From: Boothiomyces macroporosus
Taxonomy: Eukaryota > Chytridiomycota > Chytridiomycetes > Rhizophydiales > Terramycetaceae
Direction of reading: 5' to 3'
NCBI GenBank assembly: GCA_027604185.1
Contig: JADGKB010000020.1
Location: 62,001-126,000 of the forward strand
Length of the DNA stretch: 64,000 nucleotides
Below the pieces are notes generated by a model, which was not told the DNA's origin, did not search any database, and saw nothing but the letters and a program-made list of their open reading frames with translations. The position numbers were made by a program, and so were the translations under genes. Position 1 is the first letter of the stretch. The number at the start of each line of letters is the position of its first letter. Of the stretch, positions 47,248 to 61,559 are shown piece by piece.

Positions 47248-48378
47248 ATGACTCCCAAAGCACCTGGAGGGGAAAAAGTTGAATTTGACCAGGAAACACA
47301 GTCCTATGTTTATACCGGTATTTAGCAACCTACTCAGATAGCTCTAATGTTACCTTTGATTTCGATATTGAAAAGAAAGCCTGGTTTCCGCGTATTGATG
47401 AGACAATTATGGAAGCCCAGCAGTCAGTATACAGAGTGCCTGGAGTTGACGAAGCAGTAATTTAGACTAATGAAAGGCACCGGTGATCAATCCATCGTTG
47501 AAGAGAAAGCAGGATAAACAAAATGGAATTATTGTAATTATCATTGACAAAGCAAAAAAAGCCAAAGCCTGAACCAGTAAAGAAGCACACTGCGGTATAC
47601 GTAACTGGATTGCCTTCTGATGTGACAATGGATGATATGATTGATACATTCAAGAAGGGGGGTGTTTTTCTGTTGGATGCTCTAACAGGAGAGCCAAAGA
47701 TCAAACTTTACCGCAACGAAAAGAATGAGCTCAAGGGTGATGCTTTAGTAATCTATCTGCGGGAAGAGTCTGTCAAATTGGCCTGCGAGTTGCTGGACGA
47801 AACATACATAAAGACGAGTAAGATTAAAGTCCAGCCAGCAGTTTTTGAAGATAAAGGAAAGAAGCCAATGGAACATAGTATAGTGGACAAAAAATCTGTA
47901 AAGCAGAACGTGCTAAAGATGAAAAAGTAAGTCTTGCTAATGCAGACAATTGGAATGGTTTGATGAGACTGAAACAATAAAGCCTTTGAAGGCAGTAGTC
48001 TTGAAGCACATGTTTTCACTAGAAGAAATAAATGTAGACTATACTAATTTAGGAACAACCCGACTTGATTATCGATTTGAAGCAAGATGTTCGTGACGAA
48101 TGCGAAAACTTTGGCCAAGTCACCAACGTTATTCTGTTTGATGTAAATATTTGTTAAATTAGCTGGAGCCGGAGGGTATCATGCTGGTGCGGTACAAATC
48201 TGATGCTAGCGCTCTCGCTTGTGTAGAACGAATGAACGGGCGATACTTTGCTGGTAGAAAGATTGAAGCTTACTTGTCCAAAGGAAACGACCACTTTAAA
48301 AAGTCGAAAAAGAATATGGAGGATGATGAAAAGAGACAAGAAGAGTATGGGAAATGGCTCGAAGAGCAAGATGACTAA
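47248..48378 (+). CDS. CUS2: Tat-SF1/Cus2-like protein, copy B
   Basis: Second copy of the gene at 2,181-3,311, encoding the same 337-aa product with the same six introns. No difference seen. Confidence 0.9.
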
Positions 48379-48471
48379 TATATTCAATTTCATTCTGATC
48401 ACTTGTCCGTCGTTATTTGATACTTTTTCTTCCAATCAAGAGATATCACGAAACAAAAAACTAAATCAAAT

Positions 48472-49251
48472 CTATTCAATTACAACGTCAATGCTTTCCG
48501 CGGAAGTTTTTGGAACAAGAAGCGGTAGCCTTTCTCTATCAGTCGACTCTGAAGGGTATAGAACGTAGTGCTGGACAATAAAGATCAAATCAAAGAATAT
48601 TGAAGTAAAGCCCATTCCAAACTTTACGGGATTACCAGTAATCCCAGTCCAGTTTCCAATCATCGAGCAGTCGATTACTTGCTGTCCGATGCTTAGAACG
48701 CCTCCTAGCAAATCAAGGAGGATGTTTTCAATGGACCACCCAACTGTAGACTGGTTCTGATAATTGAGAATTACTTGCGGCGTATATTTGATCAATGATA
48801 TGGTCATCTTGATGAAAGAAAAGTAGTATAAACCATCAATCAACTGGATATAATTATTTTGAACTCCAAGAGTCATTCCTGCCATAAAGAATACCGCAAC
48901 TGCAACAAACGACCGTGCCCAAGTGCTAGATGGAACTACTGTATGTCGATAAATGATTGTTTGAACAAGTGTTATTCCAGTCAACAGTAAAGCGTGGACT
49001 GCAAACACCACGTCGTTGATTTGTACCTGATTATACGATCCAAATCTATCATAGTATTGTTGCTGGGCATCCTTGGAGTAATAAAAAAAGATATTGTAAA
49101 CTGCGTAGCAAATAAATCCCAGAAAGTTTAAATATACAAAGTCTAGTGATAATCCATCCACGCTTTTACGAGTATAATTTAGTATGACTTGCGGGTAAAA
49201 TGATAGCGACCAACTGAAAAAGTAGGTCCATCCGAGAATTTCTGACAGCAT
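48472..49251 (-). CDS. CTNS: Cystinosin, copy B
   Basis: Second copy of 3,405-4,184; the 259-aa product is identical, including the C-terminal dileucine signal. Confidence 0.92.
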   Translation of the reverse strand: MLSEILGWTYFFSWSLSFYPQVILNYTRKSVDGLSLDFVYLNFLGFICYAVYNIFFYYSKDAQQQYYDRFGSYNQVQINDVVFAVHALLLTGITLVQTIIYRHTVVPSSTWARSFVAVAVFFMAGMTLGVQNNYIQLIDGLYYFSFIKMTISLIKYTPQVILNYQNQSTVGWSIENILLDLLGGVLSIGQQVIDCSMIGNWTGITGNPVKFGMGFTSIFFDLIFIVQHYVLYPSESTDRERLPLLVPKTSAESIDVVIE

Positions 49252-49462
49252 TGAATTTGTGGGGGTGATTTTTCCTCCCTTTATATTCAGGCGTTCGATG
49301 GTGTGAGAATGGCGTGATCAGATCCACCGCAAGTAATATATGGACCATGGGGCAGGGAGTAGACTATGGATTCTTATGCGGATTTAAAGCGAGAACACCA
49401 ATCATTTTCCTGTAATCCTTTGTATTTCTTACTGGTTATCAACTCAAAAGTAGCTAATTCCA

Positions 49463-49503
49463 TTTTTCCGCATGTGTATTTTTCCGCGAATGAGTTTTTC
49501 CGC
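49463..49503 (+). promoter_or_regulatory. TTTTTCCGC triple array, copy B
   Basis: Second copy of the array at 4,396-4,436, unchanged, upstream of the second OGG1. Confidence 0.45.
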
Positions 49504-49627
49504 ATAATGACTTTACACTTCATCTACATGACTTGCAGAAGGTTACATCCAAACTTGAACAATCCATTCACTTAAGTGTCCCAATATCAAACCAAAGTTT
49601 TCCAAAATTTTTTCAACACTAAAAAAA

Positions 49628-50566
49628 ATGACATGGTTTGACTTGAAAGTCCCACCAATAGAGTTACGCTTAGATAAAACGCTTCCGACCGGCCAATGCT
49701 TCCGATGGGTAATTGCTACTAATATAGGTATAAAAATTTTAACTCAGATCCAAACAAATCCCAACGAATGGACTATGGTGCTAAATAAACAGCTGATCAC
49801 ACTCAAGCAAACCCCAGAATCGATATTATTTAAGGCAGACGATGAAGAATTGGCGAGACAGACACTTGCGGATTACTTTCAATTGGATATTTGCTTGAAG
49901 GATTTAATGGAGCAGTGGTGCAAGGACAAGCAGTTCAAGAAGAAACAGATTGAAGGACTCAGAATGATGAAGCAGCCGAAAATAGAGAATATATTCTCAT
50001 TTATATGTTCCAGTAATAACAATATTTCCAGGATTACCTCACTCGTGAATAAGCTCAACAAGTACATGGCTATTAACAAGGTTTGGTAAATACGTTGGAT
50101 CTGTTGAAGGTGTGGATTTCCATGAATTTCCAGGAATAAACGAGCTGCAGGATGTGAAAGAGTCTGAATTGCGAGAATTAGGATTTGGATATCGGGCAAG
50201 ATATATAGTGGAATCTGTTGAATTGATTAGAGAGGAAGGGACAGAGTGGATAGAATCACTTCCAACATTAGATTACCAGTCATGCAAGCAAGAATTGATG
50301 AAACTGTCTGGAGTGGGACCTAAAGTTGCTGACTGTATCTGCTTGATGAGTATGGACAAGATGGAAGCGATACCTGTCGATACTCATGTTTGGCAGATAG
50401 CAACTAGAGACTATGGTATGGCCAAAGGTAAGAATTTGAATGCCAAAGTGTATCAAGAAATTTCAAAGGGGTTTTACAACATCTTTGGACCTTATTGCGG
50501 GTAATATCAATCTTATTTAGGTGGGCCCACACGATCCTGTTTGCTGCTGACTTGAAGAAAAAGTAA
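49628..50566 (+). CDS. OGG1: 8-oxoguanine DNA glycosylase, copy B
   Basis: Second copy of 4,561-5,499, with the stacked intron at 49,709-49,747. The 286-aa product is unchanged. Confidence 0.93.
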
Positions 50567-50809
50567 TTGTACAAACATATATTAGTGACATTTTCTTTCA
50601 CCAAATAGATTGATCCAATAAACATTTTGTATTAGCATCCGTTGAAATGCATTAATCTGATCCAATATCCATCTTTGGACAATTCAGGCTTAATTTCACA
50701 GACTACTACGCCATTGCAATCTCACGAGACTAAACAAGAAGCGTCTGCCCATCACATGAATCAACAGAAAGCTGTATAAATGATCACCAATTGGTAGTCG
50801 GACATTTTC

Positions 50810-52089
<1,280 letters not shown>

Positions 52090-52182
52090 AAATAAACAGA
52101 ATTTGCTTGTTGAAATTATGCTCTTTCATGATTTTACGACAGTATTTGCACTACAGCAACCAAGGTATGAAATTCAAGTTGT

Positions 52183-55100
52183 TTATTGTAGAGATTTTAA
52201 AATAATAGAAGCCTTTTCCTGACCTAATTGGTTCACAAAGGAGTCAAAGTTTGCAGAATATGCATTCTTGAAAGAAATGAGAAACTATGATTAACAGAAT
52301 ACTTACTTCAACGATTATGGATCTGGTGATCTTGTGCAATTGTTCTTGAGGGTCATCTAGCACATGAGCAAAAATATCAAAGATACGAGGCAACTGAGCC
52401 ATTAGATATTCGTTGTTTGCCTTCAATTGATCTACTAATGCCTTGTAAATTGGTCTGTTTTCGGCATAGTCCTTGGCCAATGGCAAGCATCCTAAAACAG
52501 CAGGTAATGCCAAGTCTAATGGAACAGCTGATGGATTTTTGATGATCATACGGCATAAACATCCACAAGCATTATCCTGCATATTTGTTTCAGAATTTGG
52601 ATTGAAAAGCGGGTGCAACATTTGTAATATTGTAGGGTATGAACTAGAAACGTCGGCAGTCGTGTGGGTAATGAGAACACCGATTCCGAATGCAGCGTTG
52701 CTTTTAACTTCATCTTCTGTGTCCTGCAAACCTTTCAAGAAGAACTGCAATAGTTCATTTGTAAAGACTGTGGAGCCTTCCTCCAACCCTTCAACAGTTT
52801 CTGCAAGAGCACCAATGGACATGCTTCTGTCTTGAACTGATGCATTCTTCTTGTAGTATTTGCTGATGGCTGGGAAGAAGCGTTCAAAATAAGGAACAAA
52901 TTGAGGACCAACAGCAGCAGCTAAAGCTCCAACAGTATCTGCAGCGGCACTGATAGTAAGAGCATCCAATTCTGCAAGATTTTCCTCGTCGTCTTGACCA
53001 AGAGACTCCCCAATAGAACTATAACCAACTTGGCAAGGGTGTTCTCCCTCCAAAATAGCGAGTAATTGGTTAGCCAATAGATCCAAATGAGTTCCAGAGT
53101 GAGTTTCGCCAGAGAAAGATTGGAAAATGGCAGCGGGACCCGTAATCTTTAGGGTTTCTCCTAGTTGTTGCAGAACTTGAGTAACTACATAACTACAGTC
53201 AAACAATGAATTACCGTTCTTCTTCATCTTTCAACATCAGCAAGATTCCTTCCATTGCCAACTTTCCAACATTGGAGACGTTTTCATGAACTTGCTTCTT
53301 CAGTGGAAGACCAGGTTCCCATTCGGATTGATCTCCCATTACATAGATTGTATTAAAGAATTTCAATAAGCATCCTGCAGCATTGATTCTGACTCCGTCA
53401 TGGTAGTGGTCCAAGAGTTGCAATGCGCAGTTGATTGATTCTGGCACAAAAGGCATGAATGCCAATTTGGTGGCTTCAAACAATTCTCCAAGAGTATCGA
53501 TTGAAGATTCTTTTTCCTGAGCAACTCCAGTAGAAAACTTTGGAGTCTCATCTTCGGCTTCTCCGATTGTTTCTTCGCCAGTATGCAGATCACTTTCATA
53601 CGGTTCCTCTGAATTGCAAGACTGAATTATTTGAGGGACAATTGTTTGCAAGTAAGGGATGAATTCAGATTCAAATAGTTTGCCCAATACACCAAACAAT
53701 ACATAACTGCATTGATTAAGTTGAGGATGATCAAATTTAAGTCCATTGTAAACCAACTTCATGACTTCCTGCAAATGAGGCTACATTAATGTGTGATTAC
53801 TCTAAAGATTTCAACTCCAACAGCAGTGGCAACCGCTCCAACACAGTCAGTAGCACAGCTTCTTAGAGGCAAATTATCAGTGTCTGCAATATTCATGAGA
53901 ACCATCAATCTGGTCATCACTTCGTTAAAGTAAGGAATAAAATTCTAAATTAGGTACAATTACCTTTGAAGAAGCAAATGCAACTGATCCGATACAGTTA
54001 GTGGTGGTGATTTGCACTTTTTTGCTATCACTTCCCCAAATTGACACCAGCTTTTCCATCAGTCCATTTAGATATGGAACAATATCCTCTCCCAGGTTTT
54101 CAATAAACACATCCAAAGTACCAAGAGCTTCACCATGAACAGAAGAGTCTTGATCATTCAGCAAGTTGAATAACAGTGGCAAAATGGTAGAGTGCTGTTC
54201 TGAAATTTCGGTTTCAAAGTCATCACAAAGAGAGCCTAGTGCCATACAAGCACCTTTTCTAACAGAAACATGAGGGTCCTGCAATCCATGAACGACTAAC
54301 TGCAATACTTCCTTGACATTTGGACGCATAAAGTCTGCTGCTCCTTCAATCAAGACAGCGATCGCAAGCATGGCAGCTTTTCTATCACCAGGATTAGCGC
54401 TTTGAATATTCTTCAAAACATGTTGCATGACAACTGGGAAAACTTGTTGAGGTGGGAAATGAGTGGACAGCGAGTTGATTACTTGAACAGCTAATTTGGC
54501 AGGATAATCTTCATCTCTATTATCTGGTTCTTCTTCAGCTCCAATGATAAACATGGCTTCAATGATATTTGGAATAAGTTTAGCCTTTCCGATTTTAGAT
54601 CTTGCAGCCAAAATACACCAAATCAAGAAGGAAAGCGATCTGATTCTGATATCTTCTTCGTATTCCTGGTTTACAGAGATTCTTAAAAACAAGTTGATCA
54701 AATCGACAAAGTGCTTGGATAGTAAAGGTGCTTCCAGTAACAAAATGTCATCAAATACTGCAAAAATCTTTCCTGCACTGTCATCATCATTAGCATCCAA
54801 ACATTTTTGAAGAACAGCAACAATTGAAGGAATGAGTGCCTGGAATTGTTTTACTGAATTTGCATCATCTGCATCTATAAAATCTGCAACTTTTCCCAAT
54901 GCTTGCACGGTGGTAACTTGCACCATCAAACTTTCCGGATCATTAATAGTTCTAGTGAAAAGCGATACCAAGTGAGCTAGGTAAGAGTCCATAGAGTCGG
55001 CAATGACATCAAAGAGTGAGTACAAGATATAGACACCCATTTCCCTATGAATGATGTGTGGGCTAGAGCATGATTCATAAAGGACATTAACTAAATCCTG

Positions 55101-55545
55101 CCATCTATTTTGAGTAATTTCATTCTTTGCAGTTTCAGCAACAACATGAGCCAAAGAGTGACGCACAACAGCACTCTGCTCAGATACCACCATTTTCAAC
55201 AAATTCTGTTTAATTCCTTCTCTAATTCCGGCATCCAAGCTTTCCCAAAATGCACCTTCATTCTTTTGCACCAGTTTACGAACTTCCACCGAAGCCAATT
55301 GTCTGATCTAAATTAAACAGCTGCTTACTCCTTGATTTGGATGGGTTGCAATAATATGAAATAGGGACGGAATTGCTTGAACATGTGTAAAACAGTCGGT
55401 GCTGAGCTGTGCAGTGGCCTGAATTAGTGAGCAAATACATTCTTGATATCGGCGGTTGACGCAGCTGGATTTGCAACAACTTCAAAGAGCTGTTGGATAG
55501 CTGAAGCGAGCTGATCAATCGACTTTATTAGTTTAAAATTACCAT
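52183..55545 (-). CDS. KAP123: Importin-4/Kap123, copy B
   Basis: Second copy of 7,116-10,478 with the same seven introns. Two amino-acid differences: Ala for Thr in the PLAKDYAENR stretch (52,477) and Asp for Asn in the last exon (52,245). Both copies look functional. Confidence 0.93.
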
Positions 55546-56033
55546 CCTCTTGAAAAAAATAAAAAAAATAAATTCCAAGTGCAAAGCCAACCAGCTGCAG
55601 TACCAACAGACAGCTGTATAAATACTTTATTTAAATCGAATGTACAAACTATTGAGTTCATCTTACCTTGTGTGATTAAATTATTCTCAATATAAAGCCA
55701 ATGCTGTCATTCTTACTCTTATTTATATGCAGTAAAGCAAAAGATAATCGGTTACAGCCAAACGAAATATAATGGATTTTATGGTGTTTAAAAATCTACC
55801 GAATGCTATATTACATGGTGCGATGTTGCCATGAAGAATGTGGTCCATTAATGAATATTTTGTGAGTTTAAACGCGAGATATTGAGTAGCTTGAGAGGAT
55901 TCTAAGATCTACATTCCAAGATAGCAACATTACATCATTGTCGATTTGAATTTTTAATTATCTCAGTGTTCAATGTCATAACCACCATGAAAAGCAAATA
56001 TCCGCAATGATTGTTTTATTAGTGAAAATACAT
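55546..56033. other. Spacer, copy B of 10,479-10,966
   Basis: Unchanged copy; nothing recognised. Confidence 0.5.
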
Positions 56034-56766
56034 CTAAGCCTTCTTTGCTTTCTTTTTCTTGTCCCAGCTACAATTAAAAACAAATACCTCCACAATGGTT
56101 GGAAAGATTCGATAACACCAACATCGGCAAACAAGTTTGGAAAGAGCCATCCACCTCTACCCAAGACAACCAACAGAATTACCCAGAGAATAGCCCTGAT
56201 TACACCAAGAGCCATCAACAAGCCTAGTAGCCCTGTCATGAGTAAAGACACATAGTATGCACCTTGCCTCATGAATGGCGGCCATAGAGGGAACAGCACT
56301 CCAGCAAAGACAAGCAATAACACACCAACTCCCATAACCATTCCTTGAATTTGAGATGCTTGATATATCCAAATATAATAGTTGTCTGGAGAAAAGTAAT
56401 TGTCTTGAGCAGATTTGAGTGTTTTGCTTCCCGACTCTTTGACAACTTTCAATATTAATCCATGCTGTGCCAATTTCGCTAGGTGCGCTTCTCCTTCTGC
56501 CCTTCCTTCAATTGGAGCTCTCTTTCCGCCTTGCTTGTAAGGTTCCCTTAGCAATGCATTTACGGCATGCTTCCCTTTGAAATACTCTACTCTCTTTCCG
56601 TTTAATTGACCCTTTCGTTGCTTTAATTTAGCCGCAGAGGATAGCAGCCAATCGGCAATGTCTTTGACTGGTTTGGGGATCGTTTTTGGCTAAGTTAATT
56701 GCTGCTTACATTCAACGCAGGAACTGGAGGTCCGTGGTTACAATTAGGTCCATGCTGGTGCGCCAT
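56034..56766 (-). CDS. SEC62: Sec62, copy B
   Basis: Second copy of 10,967-11,699, identical 230-aa product and introns. Confidence 0.92.
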
Positions 56767-57133
56767 TTTTACAAGATTTGTTTACTTGATTTACTTTTTT
56801 CTCGAGTGGCGTTCTCACTGCTGGCAAGAAACTAGTGGAAAGGAATCCCTAGCGATTGGTGATAGATATTCAGCATGTGAATACTAGTGCATACAGAAAC
56901 CGCAATAATCTAAAAGAGTAAAAGATCAACCGGGTATGGCTATTGACGCGAGCACGGCTGACGCGACATGAGAAGAAAAGAATTTAAAGTATTTTCAAGT
57001 ATACCCAAGCTAGTAGTCCATGGTTAATCTACTGCATATAAAAAATCTAATCTTTTGAAATTTTCATTGATGGTGTGCTGAGTCACTGAGATCAAAATTT
57101 TTTTCCAATTTTTCGTAGGTACAAAACTAATAA
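56767..57133. other. Divergent spacer, copy B of 11,700-12,066
   Basis: Unchanged copy of the SEC62/TRA2 divergent region; nothing else recognised. Confidence 0.5.
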
Positions 57134-57952
57134 ATGATGGCAGAGTCAGGTACACTATATTCCTTACGTAACAGATCGTAATCGCATGGAAGAAGATATT
57201 TCACCACAAAGAGGCAGCCCAGAACGAAGAGAGTTTAGGGACAGATCCCTTTCGCCAAGAAGACAGTCTCCAGAAAGAAGAGACGCAGGAGCAGAAGAAG
57301 CCAGCACCCAAACGAACTTGTTTATCACCGGCCTTACTAATCGTATCCGTGAAAACGACTTGATTGAGCTGTTTTCAAAGTATGGCAAAGTTGAAAAGTG
57401 CCATATAATGTAATACTTGCGTAACAGTAGGCGAGACCCACACACTGGCGACTCTAGAGGATTTGGATTTATTAATTACACTACTGTTGCTGAAGCCGAT
57501 GCTGCTTTAGCTCTTGACGGCTATGAGTTTATGGAGAAAACGCTAATAGTGCAAAAAGTAAGAGTTTCTAATCATAGGCTAAGCGTGCTAGGGCTCGTAC
57601 ACCTACTCCTGGCCAATACCGTGGTCCTATTAAGGAGCGTAGACGTAAGACTCGTTTTTAACATCCAGCTGATTTTGATCGCAGAGGTTATGGCCGCTAC
57701 GATCCCTACGACAGAAGAGATTACGACAGACGACCACCATACGACCGCTATGATCAACGTGGCTATGATCGTGGACCAAGAAGAGACTACGACAGAAGAG
57801 ATTACGACAGATACGATCGCGGATACGACAGACCACCTCCACGTCGCTACGAAGACAGAGAAATGGACAGAGGCTACGATCGCAGACCACCACCTTCTGG
57901 AGACAACTTTGACAGACGTCCACCACCTTATGAAAGGGAAAGAAGATTTTGA
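57134..57952 (+). CDS. TRA2: Transformer-2-like splicing regulator, copy B
   Basis: Second copy of 12,067-12,885, with the same 25-, 18-, 20- and 24-nt introns. Confidence 0.88.
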
Positions 57953-58331
57953 TCTCAACATCAGACATTAAAAATAATTTTTTTGCAAATCATTTTCAAT
58001 ATGGGATCAGTTAACACACGTTATACAGATCACTTTTTTGTTTTTTCAATCCAAATCACTAAGATTTACTCCCGACAACCTTCATATACAATTAAGAGCA
58101 TTCAAGCACACTGTCAATTGAATTTACGCACCCTGCAGTAGCAATACCACCGCATTTAGTACTTTTTGCCATTATCAGCTGTACCTGTACACATCTATTT
58201 GCACTCAGAATCAACTTGAATTTTAAGCGCATCAGGTTACGATCGATAAACCAAATGACATTTATATTCTACAAACCATTCGGCACGCTTTCGCCCTGGC
58301 GCATTTCCATTCCATCGAACCACGCACTACG
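57953..58331. other. Convergent spacer, copy B of 12,886-13,264
   Basis: Unchanged copy; nothing recognised. Confidence 0.5.
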
Positions 58332-58819
58332 CTACTTTACATATCCATTTTCCTTCAAAACAATCGCGGCTGTATTATTGATTACTCTAAATCTGGAAGG
58401 ACCAAGTTTCACTCCACCATACCACCTAGTAACTACAACCAGCACATTCTTTACACTATACCCTTGGAGCATCTGCAATAACTTTACACCAGCGCCAGTC
58501 TCGCCATCACAATCAGATCCCTTGTAAATAAACATATACCTGTACCATCTTACCCTCAATTTCTAATCTATACGCGCTAATATTATGTGTTGCTTTCATT
58601 ATCCGTCTACATTAATATCAAATACTTGTTGGAGAGTATGCTCTGATGCACCAGGTCAATATCGCTCTTTGATTTTATTGTAGCGACGTGTGCCATAAAC
58701 TTGCTCTTTTTCTCAATCACAAATTCCTTTGAATGGTGGATAAGCGGTGTATTTGGTAGTAGTTGGTACTCCATATTATGAATTGAAAAGTATCTTTTTG
58801 GTGGAGTGAACCTGACCAT
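58332..58819 (-). CDS. IMPACT/YigZ family protein, copy B
   Basis: Second copy of 13,265-13,752, identical 149-aa product. Confidence 0.85.
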
Positions 58820-58855
58820 TGGGAAAAAAATTGCAGATTCAAATATTACAACAGT

Positions 58856-60910
58856 TTATTTTGAAATTTCTTCGCCAATGAGGGCAGAAAAGTGACCTTT
58901 TTGCGCAATCAATTCATTGTATGTTCCAGATTCCATGACTTTGCCTTTTCCAAGCATGAATATGCGATCGGCTTTCTGAATTGTGCTAAGACGGTGTGCG
59001 ATCGTTATTACTGTTCTTCCTTGAATAAGACGATCTAGGGCTTCTTGGACTAATATTTCTGATGCATTGTCCAGCGCTGATGTTGCTTCATCTAGTACGA
59101 GAATCCTAGGGTTCTTGAGCAAAGCACGAGCGATTGCTATCCTCTGCTTTTGCCCACCGCTAATTTGCTGTCCTCTATCCCCCAAGTGTGTGTCGTACCC
59201 TTGAGGGAAAGATGTTATAAACGAGTGAGCGTTTGCTTTCTTGGCAGCCTCGATAACTTCTTCATCTGTTGCGTCAGGCTTGCCATATCTGATGTTTTCC
59301 TTTACAGTATCCGAGAAAAGCGTTGGTTCCTGAGATACTAGACCCATTAGAGATTCCCTCATCCAAACAGGATCAATTTCCCCTAATGGAACACCATCAA
59401 TCGTAATTGACCCATGTTCTGGATCATAAAACCTTAATAAGAGTTGTGTAATCGTACTTTTTCCAGATCCTGAATGTCCAACGATGGCAACATGCTCCCC
59501 TGGACTAAGCGAAAAGCTTAAATCGCTCAATATTTTTGCTTCAGGCCTGGTTGGATATGAAAATGCAACGTTTTTGAATTCAATGTTTCCTTTTAAAATT
59601 TCAAGTTTCTTGCCAGCTGTATCTCAATTCAAACGTACCTGTTTTTTCAATAAATGAAGGCTGATTGATTAATGAAAAGATTCTGTCTCCAGCTCCAGCT
59701 CCTTTGTTCAAATCAGTATACCAAGAGCTGAGACCAACTAGTGACGAACCAACTAACATTAATTACAGTTACCATAGATCGTGTATAAAAAGAAACTTGT
59801 CAATTCACCAATAGAAATCAAACCGCTGTTTACCAAAGATCCTCCGTAATACAATATTGCTAGAATTACGATATTTCCTGAAAATCCCATCAAAGAAAAG
59901 AATGCTGCTGAAGCATACCCTTGCTGCATTCCCAAATTGTAAACATTTTCTGCTTTAGCGTTATATCTAAAATTAGCTCCGTTGTACTTTTCGATTTCCG
60001 TAGTTTCTTTCGCAAAAGCCCTAACGGTTCTTAGGTGCTGTAGCTTCTCCCCGGCAAGTTTGGTTAATTCTGCTGAAGCATCGGTTGTCTTTTTCGCTAA
60101 TCCACGAACATATCTGCCATAAGTCACCGCGGCAATTGAAATCGCAGGAACAATCAGCATAATCGTCATAGTGAGCTGTACATTGACATACAGCATAGCT
60201 CCTAATCCCGTTCCAGCCATTACTAAACTTCGAAGTCCATCTGCAATGTTGTTTGTAAGTGTCCTTCCAACTACGACCGTGTCAGTGGACAGTCTGCTTA
60301 TTAATTCATTGCTCTGTAATTTATCATGAAATGCGATATCCTGTTTCATCACTCTGTTGAACAGCGTGTTTCTCAGCCTCGTTATCACTCTTTCACTGGC
60401 TTTAGTCATCAATATCTGTCTCCCAGCATTTGCGGCAGCTCCGACTATACATTAGCGATAATTACCGACAAATACACCCACTAACACACTAAATAGTGCA
60501 GTCAAAGACCCAGTTTTTTCCAGTAAAGATTTCAATAGTGTTGAATTATTCTTTGAATTCATAAACCCAACCGGATCCACACCTGAATTGTCGCCAAGTT
60601 TCGGTTTATCAAAATCCGCTGTGTCTGCCCCTGCATCCGCCATTACAATATCAATAATCGCCCCCATTGAAAATGGCACAGACATTGTTACAGCAGAACT
60701 AACCAGCAATAATCCAATCGATGCGATAACGATTTTCGTCTCTGGTTTTGCATAGGGCCAAAACGGCATCAACTGTTCCTTTAGTGACTTTGGTTTCTTT
60801 GCCCTGGCAGAATTAAACCGCACCTGGAAGCGGTAATTAACTTTACTGATATTTTTACATGGATTCAGTCGAATAAATATCCCAGCTCTGTGGAAGCTGT
60901 AGTTGAACAT
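58856..60910 (-). CDS. MDL1: MDL1/ABCB10-type ABC transporter, copy B
   Basis: Second copy of 13,789-15,843, identical 663-aa product. Confidence 0.92.
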
Positions 60911-60967
60911 CTGATATATTCACACGCGGAAGGGAAAAATATTTTTCAGTTTCATCTACAAACGGAA

Positions 60968-61518
60968 ATGTTGGTTAAACAATTATTCAACTGCAATAGG
61001 CTCGCTAGATTGTCCGTACGTCCAGTGCTCGGAATCAGATACAATTTCAACCGCTCAGTTTCAACCAATTTCAATGATCCTGATGCTCACAAACCAACAT
61101 TGGATATCGAGCCATTTTCAAAATCAGAACGATTAGGAAGACCAATTTCACCACACTTGACCATTTACCAACCACAATTAACTTGGTACATGTCCATGTT
61201 TCATCGTATTACTGGAGCTGGAATTTCCGGGATCTTCTATCTTGTTGCGGGAGCATATGCGTTCTTGCCAGTCGATGCCGCTGTAATGGTCAATTACGTT
61301 CACTCATATCCGTTTTTCGTTGTATTCTTGGGCAAGGTAGTCATTGGACTCCCTCTTTTTTTCCATGCTTTCAATGGAATCAGACATTTGGTAAATGGAA
61401 GCTAATGTAGATTTGGGATACCGCCAACCAATTGACTCTCAAGGGAGTTTATAACACTGGGTACATTGTATTGGGATTGTCTACTGCTGCAACTCTTGCA
61501 TTTGCTCTCTTTTATTAA
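60968..61518 (+). CDS. SDHC: Succinate dehydrogenase cytochrome b, copy B
   Basis: Second copy of 15,901-16,451, identical 176-aa product, again 57 nt from the divergent transporter gene. Confidence 0.93.
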
Positions 61519-61559
61519 TAAATCTTCAAGATTTGCCCAACTGGTATGTTCATTTTTAT